A stretch of DNA of 64,000 bases from Sympetrum striolatum. Its lineage: Eukaryota; Arthropoda; Insecta; Odonata; Libellulidae. Location: assembly GCA_947579665.1 (NCBI GenBank), contig OX388350.1:40333393-40397392 (forward strand), given 5' to 3'. The notes under the pieces are model-generated. The model was not told where the DNA came from and searched no databases. It saw nothing but the letters and a program-made list of their open reading frames with translations. The number at the start of each line of letters is the position of its first letter. Within the stretch, counting starts at the first letter, position 1. This document shows positions 38,206 to 49,163 of the stretch, piece by piece. The position numbers and the translations under genes were made by a program.

Positions 38206-40020
38206 TCAGCTGGTCTTTGCTCGAGAGGAGTGGGAGGAAATGCATTGCACATGTGAGATGTTGCTCCATGCTTGCACCACTGACACAGCATATTGCAAAA
38301 TCAAAAGTCTGTGGACTAAGAGCTCTTTGCAATTGCATCTGAAGCTGCCAAGTGAGCTTTTGGAAGGTTTCCGAAGGAGATCATTTCCTAAAGATTTTGG
38401 TATAATGAGACAAGCTTTGGATATTGCCTCAGTAACACTTCTGTCCAAAATGTAGTTACAGCCAGATGGGGGAGCCAGCCACCAACTGCTAATCATATTG
38501 TGAAACAACATTTCTGCATGTCCTCCGCAATCAATTAAAATATTTCCAGCCAAATAATCTGAGAGGAGTTCTTTCTTACTCAATTCTTTCTCAGCAGGTA
38601 ACATATTTATACCTGCAACTGACCTACCATTGAAAGCTACATTCGTTGTTGTTAGACATGGGTTATTAATGGAGAGATCTAATTCGCAGTTTTGTACTTC
38701 CCCAATAGTCCCATGACCATGCTCTGAAGCATTTTTAGAGTAGTGATTGAACTGAGAAATGAGGCGCAAAGCATTCCAGCAAGAGTTTTTCAGCCCCTCT
38801 GATATTCCAGATGTGGGAACAGAAAGAACTAATGTTTCAACATTTGGTATGCTTAGCCATACCTTGCCTGGATCTGGGGCTATTCCCCTGGTCCATCTAC
38901 GTATGCTCTCAATTTTATATAAACTATTGCTTTTCTCAACAGATGAATCTTGAAGAAGACATTGAATAAAGTCCAATTCTTCCTTAGGAACAGAATGTAT
39001 TAGTGAGAGATTTTTAAAACGTTTCATCTTGAATTCCAATACTTCTTCTACAAAACAGGATGTTATGCATAAACACTGGTTTAAAGCATAGAAGGTCTTC
39101 CCTAAAGTTTCTAAGTCATTCAATTCTTCCTCTGACATAAATTTGATTTCAAAATACTTTGAAAGTGAGGCTTCTTCTTTACTTCCAAAACAATCTGCTC
39201 TGGACACATCAATCAAACCTTTGCAACAATTTTTACTCTGTGCTTCAAACACACTTCCTATCCCAACACCATGGAATAAAATTCCCTTTATGAGGCAACT
39301 TTGGTCAGTGGATAGGCCAACATCAATGTGGGACAGGAAGCTGAAGTTATCGGCTACATATTCCAATGATAAATTACTCAAACTTTCAGCTAAATTACAG
39401 ACCCACTTGAATAGCAAAGGTGGAATAACATCACATATATGAGGAGGAAATCTCGTGGCAAAAAACATCTCAAATTGATTTAGTATATTTTGATCATTAT
39501 TCACAAAATAGTCCTGTGATGATTTCTTAAATTCTATAGAAGGAATAGCAAAATTTTTTATGCCTTCTTCGCTGCCACTTGTTGAATCGGCACAGCCTTG
39601 CTTCTTCACACTACCTGGTGGTAAAATTGGTTTGGAAATTTGTTGTAAACAGCAAATGGCCTTCTGTAGCTCTGTTCTAAGCCAGGAAGGTCCTTGGGAA
39701 TCCAATGAAGCACACAGTCTCAGAAGCTCACATGTTATCAGCACGAGACTCTTTATCCCATCACCCCATTCTGCATTAAGTCGTCTGCAAGTGTCTACCA
39801 ATGACTTCAAAAGAGGATGAACTGTGCCGCATTCATTTTTTGACGATAAAATTTCCATGATTTCCAAACCTGTTCGAGATACGACTGGTGATGCATTTTT
39901 AACACCTGAAGATCTCCCTCCGACAATTAAAATGGCCCGCCCATTTGGTCCAAAAGCTGACCCCATCACTTTTTCAATGCTTGAGATCAGCTCCATCACA
40001 GCCGTTAGCACTCCACCTCT
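38206..40020 (-). CDS. BBS10: BBS10-like divergent chaperonin, last exon (5' exon not found)
   Basis: This long exon encodes about 604 residues of a group II chaperonin-like protein. In vertebrates BBS10 acts with BBS6 and BBS12 to assemble the BBSome for ciliary trafficking. Near the start the frame reads GVLTAVMELISSIEKVMGS followed by GPNGR, like the BBS10 start (LxAIVSCCVGPEGR). EWGDGIKSLVL matches BBS10 GDGAKT rather than the GDGTT nucleotide motif of active CCT subunits. Further on, VADNFSFL...DVGLSTDQ...IKGILF and GGHAEMLFHNM fit BBS10 (GGxFExLLHxxL). The exon opens at a splice acceptor (TTTCTTCACAG before AGGTGGAGTG on the minus strand), with an in-frame stop just beyond it, so a short first coding exon must lie further right. 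Human BBS10 likewise has two exons with nearly all coding sequence in the second. The alternative is MKKS/BBS6 or another CCT-like paralogue. Confidence 0.72.
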   Translation of the reverse strand, partial: RGGVLTAVMELISSIEKVMGSAFGPNGRAILIVGGRSSGVKNASPVVSRTGLEIMEILSSKNECGTVHPLLKSLVDTCRRLNAEWGDGIKSLVLITCELLRLCASLDSQGPSWLRTELQKAICCLQQISKPILPPGSVKKQGCADSTSGSEEGIKNFAIPSIEFKKSSQDYFVNNDQNILNQFEMFFATRFPPHICDVIPPLLFKWVCNLAESLSNLSLEYVADNFSFLSHIDVGLSTDQSCLIKGILFHGVGIGSVFEAQSKNCCKGLIDVSRADCFGSKEEASLSKYFEIKFMSEEELNDLETLGKTFYALNQCLCITSCFVEEVLEFKMKRFKNLSLIHSVPKEELDFIQCLLQDSSVEKSNSLYKIESIRRWTRGIAPDPGKVWLSIPNVETLVLSVPTSGISEGLKNSCWNALRLISQFNHYSKNASEHGHGTIGEVQNCELDLSINNPCLTTTNVAFNGRSVAGINMLPAEKELSKKELLSDYLAGNILIDCGGHAEMLFHNMISSWWLAPPSGCNYILDRSVTEAISKACLIIPKSLGNDLLRKPSKSSLGSFRCNCKELLVHRLLILQYAVSVVQAWSNISHVQCISSHSSRAKTS

Positions 40021-40046
40021 GTGAAGAAATTACATCCGAATTAGTC

Positions 40047-40106
40047 ATCCGTCATAGTCATTGTAACTTGCTAATTAATTAGCAAGTTACAATGACTATG
40101 ACGGAT
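40047..40106. repeat. 60-bp perfect palindrome
   Basis: The sequence reads identically on both strands for 30 bp either side of a centre between 40076 and 40077 (AATT|AATT core, arms containing GCAAGTTACAATGACTATGA). Pairing breaks at 40046/40107. It has no loop. It ends 27 bp from the splice acceptor of the BBS10-like exon, so it lies within the branch-point region of that intron. There are no transposon-like ends. Confidence 0.95.
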
Positions 40107-41203
40107 ATAAGGATATACTAAGCTAAGATATAAGGATATACTTTATATAATGTAATAATAATACGTCTTTCATTTAAAATTTTCGTTTGTCAATTCAGAT
40201 TCCTTCTTTAAATCATTGTGTTTTTTACATGCAAATAAATAGGGTGATTTCTTACAGATATTCTTAATATTTCTACTGAAAATAGGTGAATTCATAGGAA
40301 GCATAATATATCCTGGATATTTTTAGAAATTTTGTTATCCTCCCATTTTCTAATATATATAAAAATATCTATAATTACAAAAAATACCTATTCATTTTTA
40401 TAGCCAATATGTTTGTTTCTTCATCAATTGTAATGAAATACCCTTTGGTAATCTCTCATAGACTCTGTTAGAGAGGTATGCTTCATCAATGGCTACTTGC
40501 AATATTAATTTTTAATTGACTGAATAACATCAGACTTTTGGAGTGCAGTAGGAACCATACAATAAATAGTTATGTACAGTAATTTGAATTAGATTATCTT
40601 TTATTCAACAGCATAAAGAATCTTTCCGTGATTTAATTTGAAATTAGTGTAAATAGTAATTATTTAAACATTCTTACTGTCAACCAGTGGTAAATTCAAT
40701 CTATCAATGAATAGCTTGGGAAAAAAACTCTTTTTATTTGATCAAAATATCACCAACCGTTCATTCATGTATCAGTTTTAACAAAGACGAGCACAACATT
40801 TTTAAATGGCCAAATATAAATTCTGATGCAAGACTCCCACCAGTGGGGATTGAGTTCTAATGGATAACAGTTAAATTAAGACCCTCAAAAAATTTGTGAC
40901 TTATACTCTTCCTTGGCATTAGCAACACAGATTATTCACCAATCCATCATTTAAGTGCTTACAGTACTTTTTTGCCACCAAAAAATAGAAAAAACTATGC
41001 GCATCAATATCCAAAAAACAGAGTAACATTGGGCGTGCAAAGAGCAGGAAAAAAAAAAACCTTTCTTCCCCATTTCTTTGGATTTGATGAACCACCATTT
41101 ATATGCAACAAGGGGTAGAGAGGGGGTACTTTTGAATTATGCAGCATATATATATCATTGAATCCCTTGCTTTGAAAAATTACTATATACGAACAATATC
41201 AAC
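40107..41203. other. intergenic / unlocated 5' part of the BBS10-like gene
   Basis: The short first coding exon of the BBS10-like gene should lie in or beyond this stretch on the minus strand. I could not pick a convincing ATG-plus-donor exon. Nothing else is recognisable. Confidence 0.4.
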
Positions 41204-41209
41204 TTTATT
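41204..41209 (-). promoter_or_regulatory. poly(A) signal of FLAD1
   Basis: AATAAA on the minus strand starts only five bases after the FLAD1 stop codon (TAA at 41215-41217). This implies a very short 3' UTR unless a more distal site is used. Confidence 0.5.
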
Positions 41210-41214
41210 ACCTG

Positions 41215-44200
41215 TTAATGCCTTCCACTCCTCTCAGAGGCACTGTCTTTAAGACAGTAGGCTGGCTGGTAGGTTTTTTTTCCATCTTTTCCAAGGTATT
41301 CAAGCTGTGGATTTGGAAATGTGTTATCACGATCGCCTATTGAAGTATACCTGTGAAGTAAGATAATGATTAGTGCTATTGAAGGACATTTTTGGCAATT
41401 CCAACATGGGAAAAACCAAATTAGACATAAATAATTCGTTTGAGAAAAAGAAAGAACTAAAATATTGAGTGCAAAATTTTTATTGCAACAATGGAAATTC
41501 AGATTAAAAGTATATTCAAAAGGGTTTAACAAAATAAAATAGTGTGTTTTTGGCAATTTAACTTAAATTTATTATACTGTTTGAAATTCATGCCCACTGA
41601 TTCAATACTTTATATCTCTGAGCATAAGTAATGAATACCACATCCTACTAATAAATTCACTAGCTGATAGTGATTCTTAGAAAATCCTATTGCTGTATTG
41701 AGGAGAATCTATGTGATTAACTAGCATTTAAATGAGGCACATCTGACAAATACTATTCAGTAAAGCAATGACACATAAAGTAGTAGTGAAATTAATTAAA
41801 TGACGATTCTTACCCTTGATCATAAAGACAACAATAAGGAACAGATAAAAGACGAAGAAATGTCCAGATATCGTCATAACTCCAGTCAAGAAATGGACTC
41901 ACTCGCATGAGTCTTGGCCAGTCGCCATCTGTCATCTGCAGAAATAAATTTAGGCAAATCAAAATACTAATTACCATAACAGATAGCATCTATCATTCCA
42001 TTAAACTACATCTAAAGCTATACAATAGAAAACAAAATCAATTTCCAAAATTATATTGAACATATACTTTCACATATATCTTTATTCTAATAATACACCA
42101 ATTAAACTGAGCATAAATATTTTCAGTGAATTTAAAAATGAATTACAATAGCCAGTGAAACAACTGACAGAGAATTGCAGACTACAATTTAGCTATGATT
42201 ATTGCCTTGCATAGAATAAATACCAAGTTACAGGACCTTTAACAAAGAAACAGTTGAATATAAATTTCTATTGAAAATGCATCTATACACAGCACTAGGC
42301 CAATTATAGTGGGTGGTAAATGATAGCAAAATAATCAGATCAACAAATTAAACGATGATATAAAGTATACAGTGATAAAACATAAATAAAGAAACAATTA
42401 CGTGGATTATTTAGTTGAATTGCATGAATCAATCTCTTGGCATCCCTATTCAGGATTGATTCAAGTGGGAGATAAAAAGTATCAAAGTTTTTTACTGGTA
42501 GACAGAAAGTTGAAAATTGAAGGTATTCTGAAAAAGGATGACCGTTTTGTGGAGTGTTCAAAAAGAAGGCTTCAGATAGGCAAGTTGTTTTTGATAGAAT
42601 CAAAAAATAAAAAAGAAATGGTAGGAATGGAGAATCAACCTTGTTGTTGATAGTAATAAATTCATTCTTAAATCTTAATATCAATCTAATTCATTAATTT
42701 AAAAAATATTTAACTATTTTACTAAGTTTGGCCCAAAATTAATTGAACAAAATAAAAGAAAATATCAAGAGTAAAAACAAAAATAGTGAACTGTTATAAT
42801 GGGGGAAAAGAACATGAGAACAAAAATACACAACTGATTCTGCCGCAATTTGACAATAAATGGATAGCTCATTTTCAATCTATATTAAAGAAATTATTAG
42901 CATCCTACTGAACAGAGAAGTTAAAGCAATATATATGGGAAAATAGCATTGTAATAATTGAAGCCAAAGATGAAATTTTAATTTCTGAGCTATGATTAAT
43001 GGTGATAAATATAAAGTGGCAGAGATGCCTAGCACATAGCTGCTCTAAACTTGATACAGTCATAAGATACGAATAATCCAGATTTCCTGATTACTCCATG
43101 TGCTAAGAATAAAAAATGGCACAGCAAATCCTACAATTGATAATAATTAATACTTAAAAAATATTTCCTGAGTGGAATTGGTTGTTGTAGAGGAAAAAAT
43201 TAATTAAAGAAAGGATGGAATGTTATTATTTCAAATTCAAATTCAGAGAAATTAATTAAAAAGGGAGGAATCATTTCCACATAAATGTAAATCATGTTAA
43301 AAATATATTTATTAATTATACTCTAAAATTAATAGCTTGCAAATAATTAAAGGTTATAGATTGCTTAGTCAGGAATCATACCAAAATGAGACATGAGAAA
43401 AGAAGTGTCTTTAGCTGAAAAACTGAGACAAAATATGTTATCTTGGTTAAAAGATTATATTATCATTATCTCTATAAGAAAAGGAAAGTAACACAAAATA
43501 ATATTTAGAGTAAAAGTAGTTAAAGGTTTAGAAATTACCTGGAAAGGGGATAGGGAGCAAGATTTGGGGTCTGTTCTCCTAGTCCCAATAAGGACAGCCT
43601 TGAATGAAGTATATTTATTCACAAAATCCTGCAATGCCTGCTTCAATGGCCCTTCAAATGTGTACAATTGAAGGCCATACCTATCATGTAAACAAAATAT
43701 AATGGTGCGATTAATTACATACAGCTTGTGATTTTATACAGAAAATATTTAATCCATTTTTCTTGCAGGTTTTCTTAAAATTCAAACCTTAACGATGCTG
43801 TGTTCACGAATTCTTCCAGTTCAGGGAAGGGATCTTTAGTCCTGATGTACAGAGCCTTCAGAGCACGAGCATTGGGAAATTGTTTTTGATATACAGCAAA
43901 AACCAAATGGAGCAACGCAGTGCAGTCTTTGCCTCCATTAAATGAGATGAATACATCATTCTGCGGGTCATATTGCCGGAAGCAGGATTTGATGGTCTGA
44001 ATTAGAAATTAAGGTGAATTATCAGCTCACCATAGTCGATGATTAGCACAATGCCCGTTTAAATATACCTCAATAGCTGTGTTCAAAGACTCTTTAAATT
44101 TCGTTGACACATCCGGATTCGAGAGTAGCTGGAATACTCTTTCACTGGATTGTTTGGCAATTGAATTATAAGTAATGAATCCATCATTACCATATGAGTT

Positions 44201-44980
44201 TGATTCTCCAGGAGGTGGAGGAACTTCAGAATTATGACGCATTTCTTCTCTAAGATACTCAACGGCTTTCCCCGCGAGAAGTTCGTCCACAGACTCAACG
44301 GTTATGAGAGTACTATAAAACTTGTTATTGAGCACGGGATATGAGCCAAAGTTAACATTACCACCAAATTTCGCAACTGATTTGTCGAGAGAACTGACTA
44401 TATCGACCTCATCAACCGAGAAGTACAGGCGTAAACAATGAAACTGCCTCGTAGAGATGGAATTCCTATCGACAGGAAGTAGATCGCCGATTTCGAAACG
44501 AGAAAAGGAATCTTCCAAAAGCTCAGGTATGCCAGGGAATAGCAAAACGTTCGACACGCGTACTATTGGAAACTCAGGACTTTTATTAATGAGAATGGAA
44601 GACTTAGGGATACGGGCCATCTTTAAAGCAGGATTTCTTTCAATGGACAAACCACCTCCAGGGTAAAACATTTTCACAATTTGAACCATTTCTTTGTGCA
44701 TTTCTAAAGGCTCACCAAAAGCCTTAGCAACCCCGCTATAAGTCATGTCGTCATGAGTTGGACCCACACCACCGCTCGTGATTACTACATCAAAAATTTT
44801 TGCAAACTCAGAAACTTCTTTCGAAATAGCTTCTTCATCGTCAGCTACCACGGAAATTTTGTTAACTTTAATTCCCAAAGAATACAGTCTTCGAGATATG
44901 AAATGAGAATTAGTGTCTTTAGTGATTCCTTTTAGGATTTCGTCTCCAATGATAATAATACCAGCAGTGTAAGATGACAT
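41215..44980 (-). CDS. FLAD1: FAD synthase (FMN adenylyltransferase), five exons
   Basis: Converts FMN and ATP to FAD and pyrophosphate. Exons on the minus strand: 44980-44069, 43996-43788, 43680-43539, 41935-41814 and 41350-41215. All four introns are GT-AG, phases agree, and the joined length (1,521 nt) gives 506 residues plus stop. Exon 1 (residues 1-304) is the molybdopterin-binding-like domain, with [12 protein letters not shown] near the N-terminus and [13 protein letters not shown] at 68-80. Exons 2-5 form the PAPS-reductase-like FAD synthase domain, with the PP-loop SFNGGKDC at 322-329, GTRRTDP at 406-412, [12 protein letters not shown] in exon 4, and [17 protein letters not shown] across the exon 4/5 junction. 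All family landmarks are intact. The start ATG at 44980 opens the domain directly. A damaged inverted copy of its 3' half lies upstream. Confidence 0.96.
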
Positions 44981-45359
44981 AATTCCAAGTATATTAGGGT
45001 TCTACTGTGCGGAAGACTTTGTGCAAAATAAAATATTAATTTATTTAAAATAATGCTATAGGAATTTTTAGATACTTTAACCTCATTCGGGCGCTAGTTT
45101 AGATGCTCACAAAGCCTGAAATTCAAAGATTATCATGCTATACTCAATATAAGAAAATCATTACGCCACTTTGTCGTTAGTTGTTACCGATTTTCGCCAG
45201 CTCCACCAATTTACAAATCCTACCGGCAGGCTGTGTAACTTGTACGGTCTGTCAATTTACAAAATATCAAAAAATCGTCAATTGGAGCGGTTGGGAAACG
45301 GTTTGAATTTGATTATCTTCTGGCCTTGAGCGCATTTAAATAAAGTAATTTTATATTTT

Positions 45360-47275
45360 GCTCTAAGTATTCCGCACATTCCCTGAACTTGAAGAATTCG
45401 TTCGTTGTTACAGTTTCCATTTTCAGAAAACCACCAAGAGCAATGGATTAAATATTTTCTTCATGAAAATCACAAGCTGAATGTAACTTATCACACTCTT
45501 ATATTTTATTGACATGATAGGTATGGCCTTCAATTATAAACATTGGCAGGGACTTTTTCAAAGGCCCTGCCAATTTTTTGTATAATACTTTCCTGAGTAT
45601 TCTCTAACCCTGTTTGATTTATTTGTAAGGTTCTAATTATCAGGTTATAATCAATGAATATAGTTTTAACATGATTCTATCCCATTCCAGCATTATTTCC
45701 ACAATTATGTGGAAATAATTCTCCTTTTCAATATTTCTCTAGGCTGATTTTAATTTGAAATTATTTTTATTTACTATCCATTCTTTAACTCGCAACAGAA
45801 AAATTCTCGAAACCTTAAACATTATCACTACTGGAATTTGCAGTTCCATTTTGAATGTTGAATACATTTATTGATTTGAAAAACCTAAAAATTATTCATA
45901 TCACAAGTATTAAAGTTTGCAATAGCTCTGTGCTCCGGCATCTTTGCCAATTTATCTCCTTTAATCAAATTTTAGAAATTAAAATTTGATCCATGCTTTC
46001 AATAATTATATTAATATTCTCCCATATACGGTGCTTATACTTCTCCATTAAGTTGGATGTTAATACTAATAATTTCTTCACAATTGATTGAAAATTAGCT
46101 ATCCATTTTTTGATGGAAATTCTGTGGTGGAGTTAGTCTTGCAGCTTTGTTTTCATGTTGTTTTCCCTAATCATTACAATTCACTGTTTTCGTATTTGCA
46201 ATTTACATTTCCCTTTATTTTGTTTGTTTTTTTAGGAAGAATATGGTTATTTGCTAATATTATTTATTAACTTTGTTTATTATATGCTGTAATTGGCCTC
46301 GTGCTGGGGGTTGATGCATTATTTAATAAGTAAATATTTTAAAGTCTTTATTAGGTCATACTTCTGTAACTTGTGATTTATTCTCGTGGAACCACTTCTC
46401 TTTCCTTCTTGAGGAGTTAAGACAATATCTGGACATTTCTTGGTTTTTGTCAGTTCCTTATTGTTATCTTTATGATCAAAGGTAAGAATCATCATTTAAT
46501 TAATTTCACTACAATGTTATATGTAATTGCTTTACTGAATAGTACCTGTCAGATGTGCCTCATTTAAATGCCAGTTAATAATATTGATTCTCATCGCTAC
46601 AGCAACAAGGTTCTCAAAGAATCACTATCAGCTGGTGAATGGATTAGTAGGATGTGGTATTCCATTACTTATACACAGAGGTGTAAAGTATTGAATCAGC
46701 GGGCATGAATTTCAAATAGTATAATAAATTTAAGCCTTTAATTTAATCATACCTGTTGTAATAGGTGGCTAAATTGATGATTGTCGTGTTAACTTATTCA
46801 TGTTTTTTTTGTTCTTTTACCACTTTTCATTTATGTAAAATTCACTAAAATGAAATATATAGTATTACCATTAATAATATTGTTCCTAAGTTAACTATGA
46901 TTACTATTATTCCATGTTTTGGTGTTCCTTGCTTTTGCTGTAACCTAAAGGCTCAAATAAGAATATTTAATTAGCTATATTGTTATAACCACACCATTTT
47001 TGTTTAATAGAATTCTTTAGAATAACCTTTTTTCTGGAAATTCATTGATGCAGTCAAAATTTTGAACTCTAGATTTTGGTACTTCCTTTTTCTTAAAAGG
47101 TTTCATTATGTCCATTTGCGTTTTCCTGATATCAGAATCATCAATAATAGTCTGCAATGGAACTAATAGTCATCTTATTTTACAGGTATACTACAATAGA
47201 TCATCAGGATAACACATTTCCAAATCCACAGCTCGAATACCTTGGAAAGAAAATCTTCCAGCGTGCCCACTGCCT
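45360..47275 (+). pseudogene. inverted partial duplicate of FLAD1
   Basis: The plus strand carries decayed copies of the 3' half of FLAD1 in the same exon order. The exon 2 end is at 45382-45400 (CCTGAACTTGAAGAATTCG). Intron 2 follows, including ATGGATTAAATATTTTCT near 45443, up to ACATGATAG|GTATGGCCTT, the exon 3 acceptor (45521). Most of exon 3 is lost. Exon 4 resumes near 46405-46481 (GATATCTGGACATTTCTT-like) with a one-base deletion that shifts the frame, then the donor GTAAGAATC and a well-conserved start of intron 4. Exon 5 (47186-47275) keeps GATAACACATTTCCAAATCC but has a 9-bp in-frame deletion and a different C-terminus. The full FLAD1 gene is on the other strand, so the two stand head to head. 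No exon 1 copy was found, so it cannot encode an FAD synthase. Confidence 0.88.
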
Positions 47276-47296
47276 TACGAAACCGGGAAGGGAAAG

Positions 47297-47439
47297 CCGC
47301 CCTTTTTAGAAATACCCAGTGTACATTTCAAAAGTAATGCTTCATTTTTCATTGGTCATAAATTACCTTGGACTTAATGACACCTGAAGAAGGAAGCATC
47401 ACTTTCAAAATGTGCATTAAGTATTTCTAAAAAGGGCGG
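47297..47439. repeat. 143-bp foldback / MITE-like element
   Basis: The left arm starts CCGCCCTTTTTAGAAATAC and the right arm ends GTATTTCTAAAAAGGGCGG. The arms continue imperfectly for about 46 bp (ACATTT...AGT(A/G)ATGCTTC). It lies directly after the exon 5 copy of the FLAD1 pseudogene, and the pseudogene similarity fades about 20 bp before it. No clear target-site duplication. Confidence 0.7.
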
Positions 47440-49163
47440 TAAAGTGTCGCCTACTTGACAATACTGCTTATGGATTCCTGCCAAGAATAATAAGAATTAT
47501 TACTTTTCAAAAGGTTGGCTGGGACTCGAATGACATACGGCACAGTTTGGAAGGACTCTGCAATTACTTAACAATACATGGCCCTAAACAACTTAACAAA
47601 CAATTGTAACAAACTATAGCGAACTGTGATTGGTTGGATGTTGAGAGGCACAGCCAATTGTATTTATTATCGTTTGACAAGATACAGTTGCTGTAAACGT
47701 AATGTTAACTGATTGTTTAGGAGTTATTCGTGAAATACCGACAAACCAGAAGTTGCAGATTATTTACTTTGTGGGTGCTCTAACATGAAAATGAAAACTA
47801 TTTGTCATTTAAACACCAAATTTCATATATAGCACTTTGGTTGGTGCCATTAGAGTTGATTAGTTTTTAGAGTAAATTGGTTGACCGAAAGTCCAGCGAT
47901 ATTTCCCTTGAATTCTACACTCAATCACATACTTGACCAGCTTCTCTCCTCTCAATGTTTGACAAACCCATTTCCTCTGTTGATGCTTAATCACTTCAAT
48001 TAAAGCCCAGGATTCTTGTACAAATATCACTATTAAATAATGTTCCTACACAATTCCACCAAGTTAATGTGAACAAAGTTAATTTTATTAAGAGAGTTGT
48101 ATTTTAAAAAATATGGGTTCTTCCTTTGTGCTTGCACTTAAGATTGCTTGAAGCATTGCCACGGAAATGATTCATCAAAAATTTCCAGTTGCTTTCTCTG
48201 CAAAACCAGCAGTTGAAGTGGTAGATTCTGTCCAGTATTCCTTTCCTTCAAAAAGTGGTCTTTTGTACTTGTTTTCTATTTTTAAGGTTTTTTAAGTATT
48301 TAGACTTTTTTCTCGTGATATTGATATAGACCATCGGGTCTGAAATTGGTCCATATGGACCCCCAGGGTACCATATAGATTAACAGGGGGTCAATGTCAG
48401 GGAATATAGAAATGTGGGTTCAAGATTTATTTCAATTTTTGAGAGTGATTTTGGAAGCCAAAGATCCCATTTTAAAAGGTAATATAATCGAATGGAAACC
48501 AGATATGGCTTTTTAACTGAAAAATTCAATATTAAGCAAGCTAGCGGGTCCATGGAAAATTAAAAGGTGTCCAAGAGAAAAAATATTTTGAACCTATGGT
48601 ATATACCATTGATTCCCAAAGTTGGCCTATTAAAACAAGGGTACGTTTGATGTTAAGGTGTTTTTTTCCCATTTTTCAATTTCTACTCAATTTTACTGGG
48701 CCCTAGGCAGTTATTAAACATAAAATATAATGATTTGCTGGAAATTTAAAAATTATAGCTTTTATTTAGCTTTATATTTATAATTTGGATTTGGTCTTGC
48801 AGAAAATAAATTTCATAGATGTTGGTTGGAGGTGGAGGTATGGGAATTTATGGTAAGGTAGCATGAAAAGGTTTCGGAATCACTGGTATAGACTGACCTT
48901 TGCTGCATGCATTATTATTCCTTTGGAAGGTTTTATTGAACATTTTTAGATTTTTTAACTAGGTATACTTGTCTTAAATGCTTAGTTTGGATTTTTACCT
49001 CACCTCATGCAACCTCTTAATTAATTGAAATATGTTTTGCAGTAAATTATGAGAATAATACAAATGAAAGAAATGTGCTGACATTTTACTATTTGAGAAG
49101 ATAGTGCATCATCAAAGGCAAAATCCTGGGTAGGAAGGGAGGGAAAACATTATTTGTGTTTAT
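47440..49163. other. intergenic, no gene seen
   Basis: AT-rich with no recognised coding or repeat structure. Confidence 0.4.

Noticed and set aside
42340..42684. Overlapping frames on both strands inside FLAD1 intron 3
   Set aside because: No recognisable motif; they could be old retroelement debris but I cannot support any identity.
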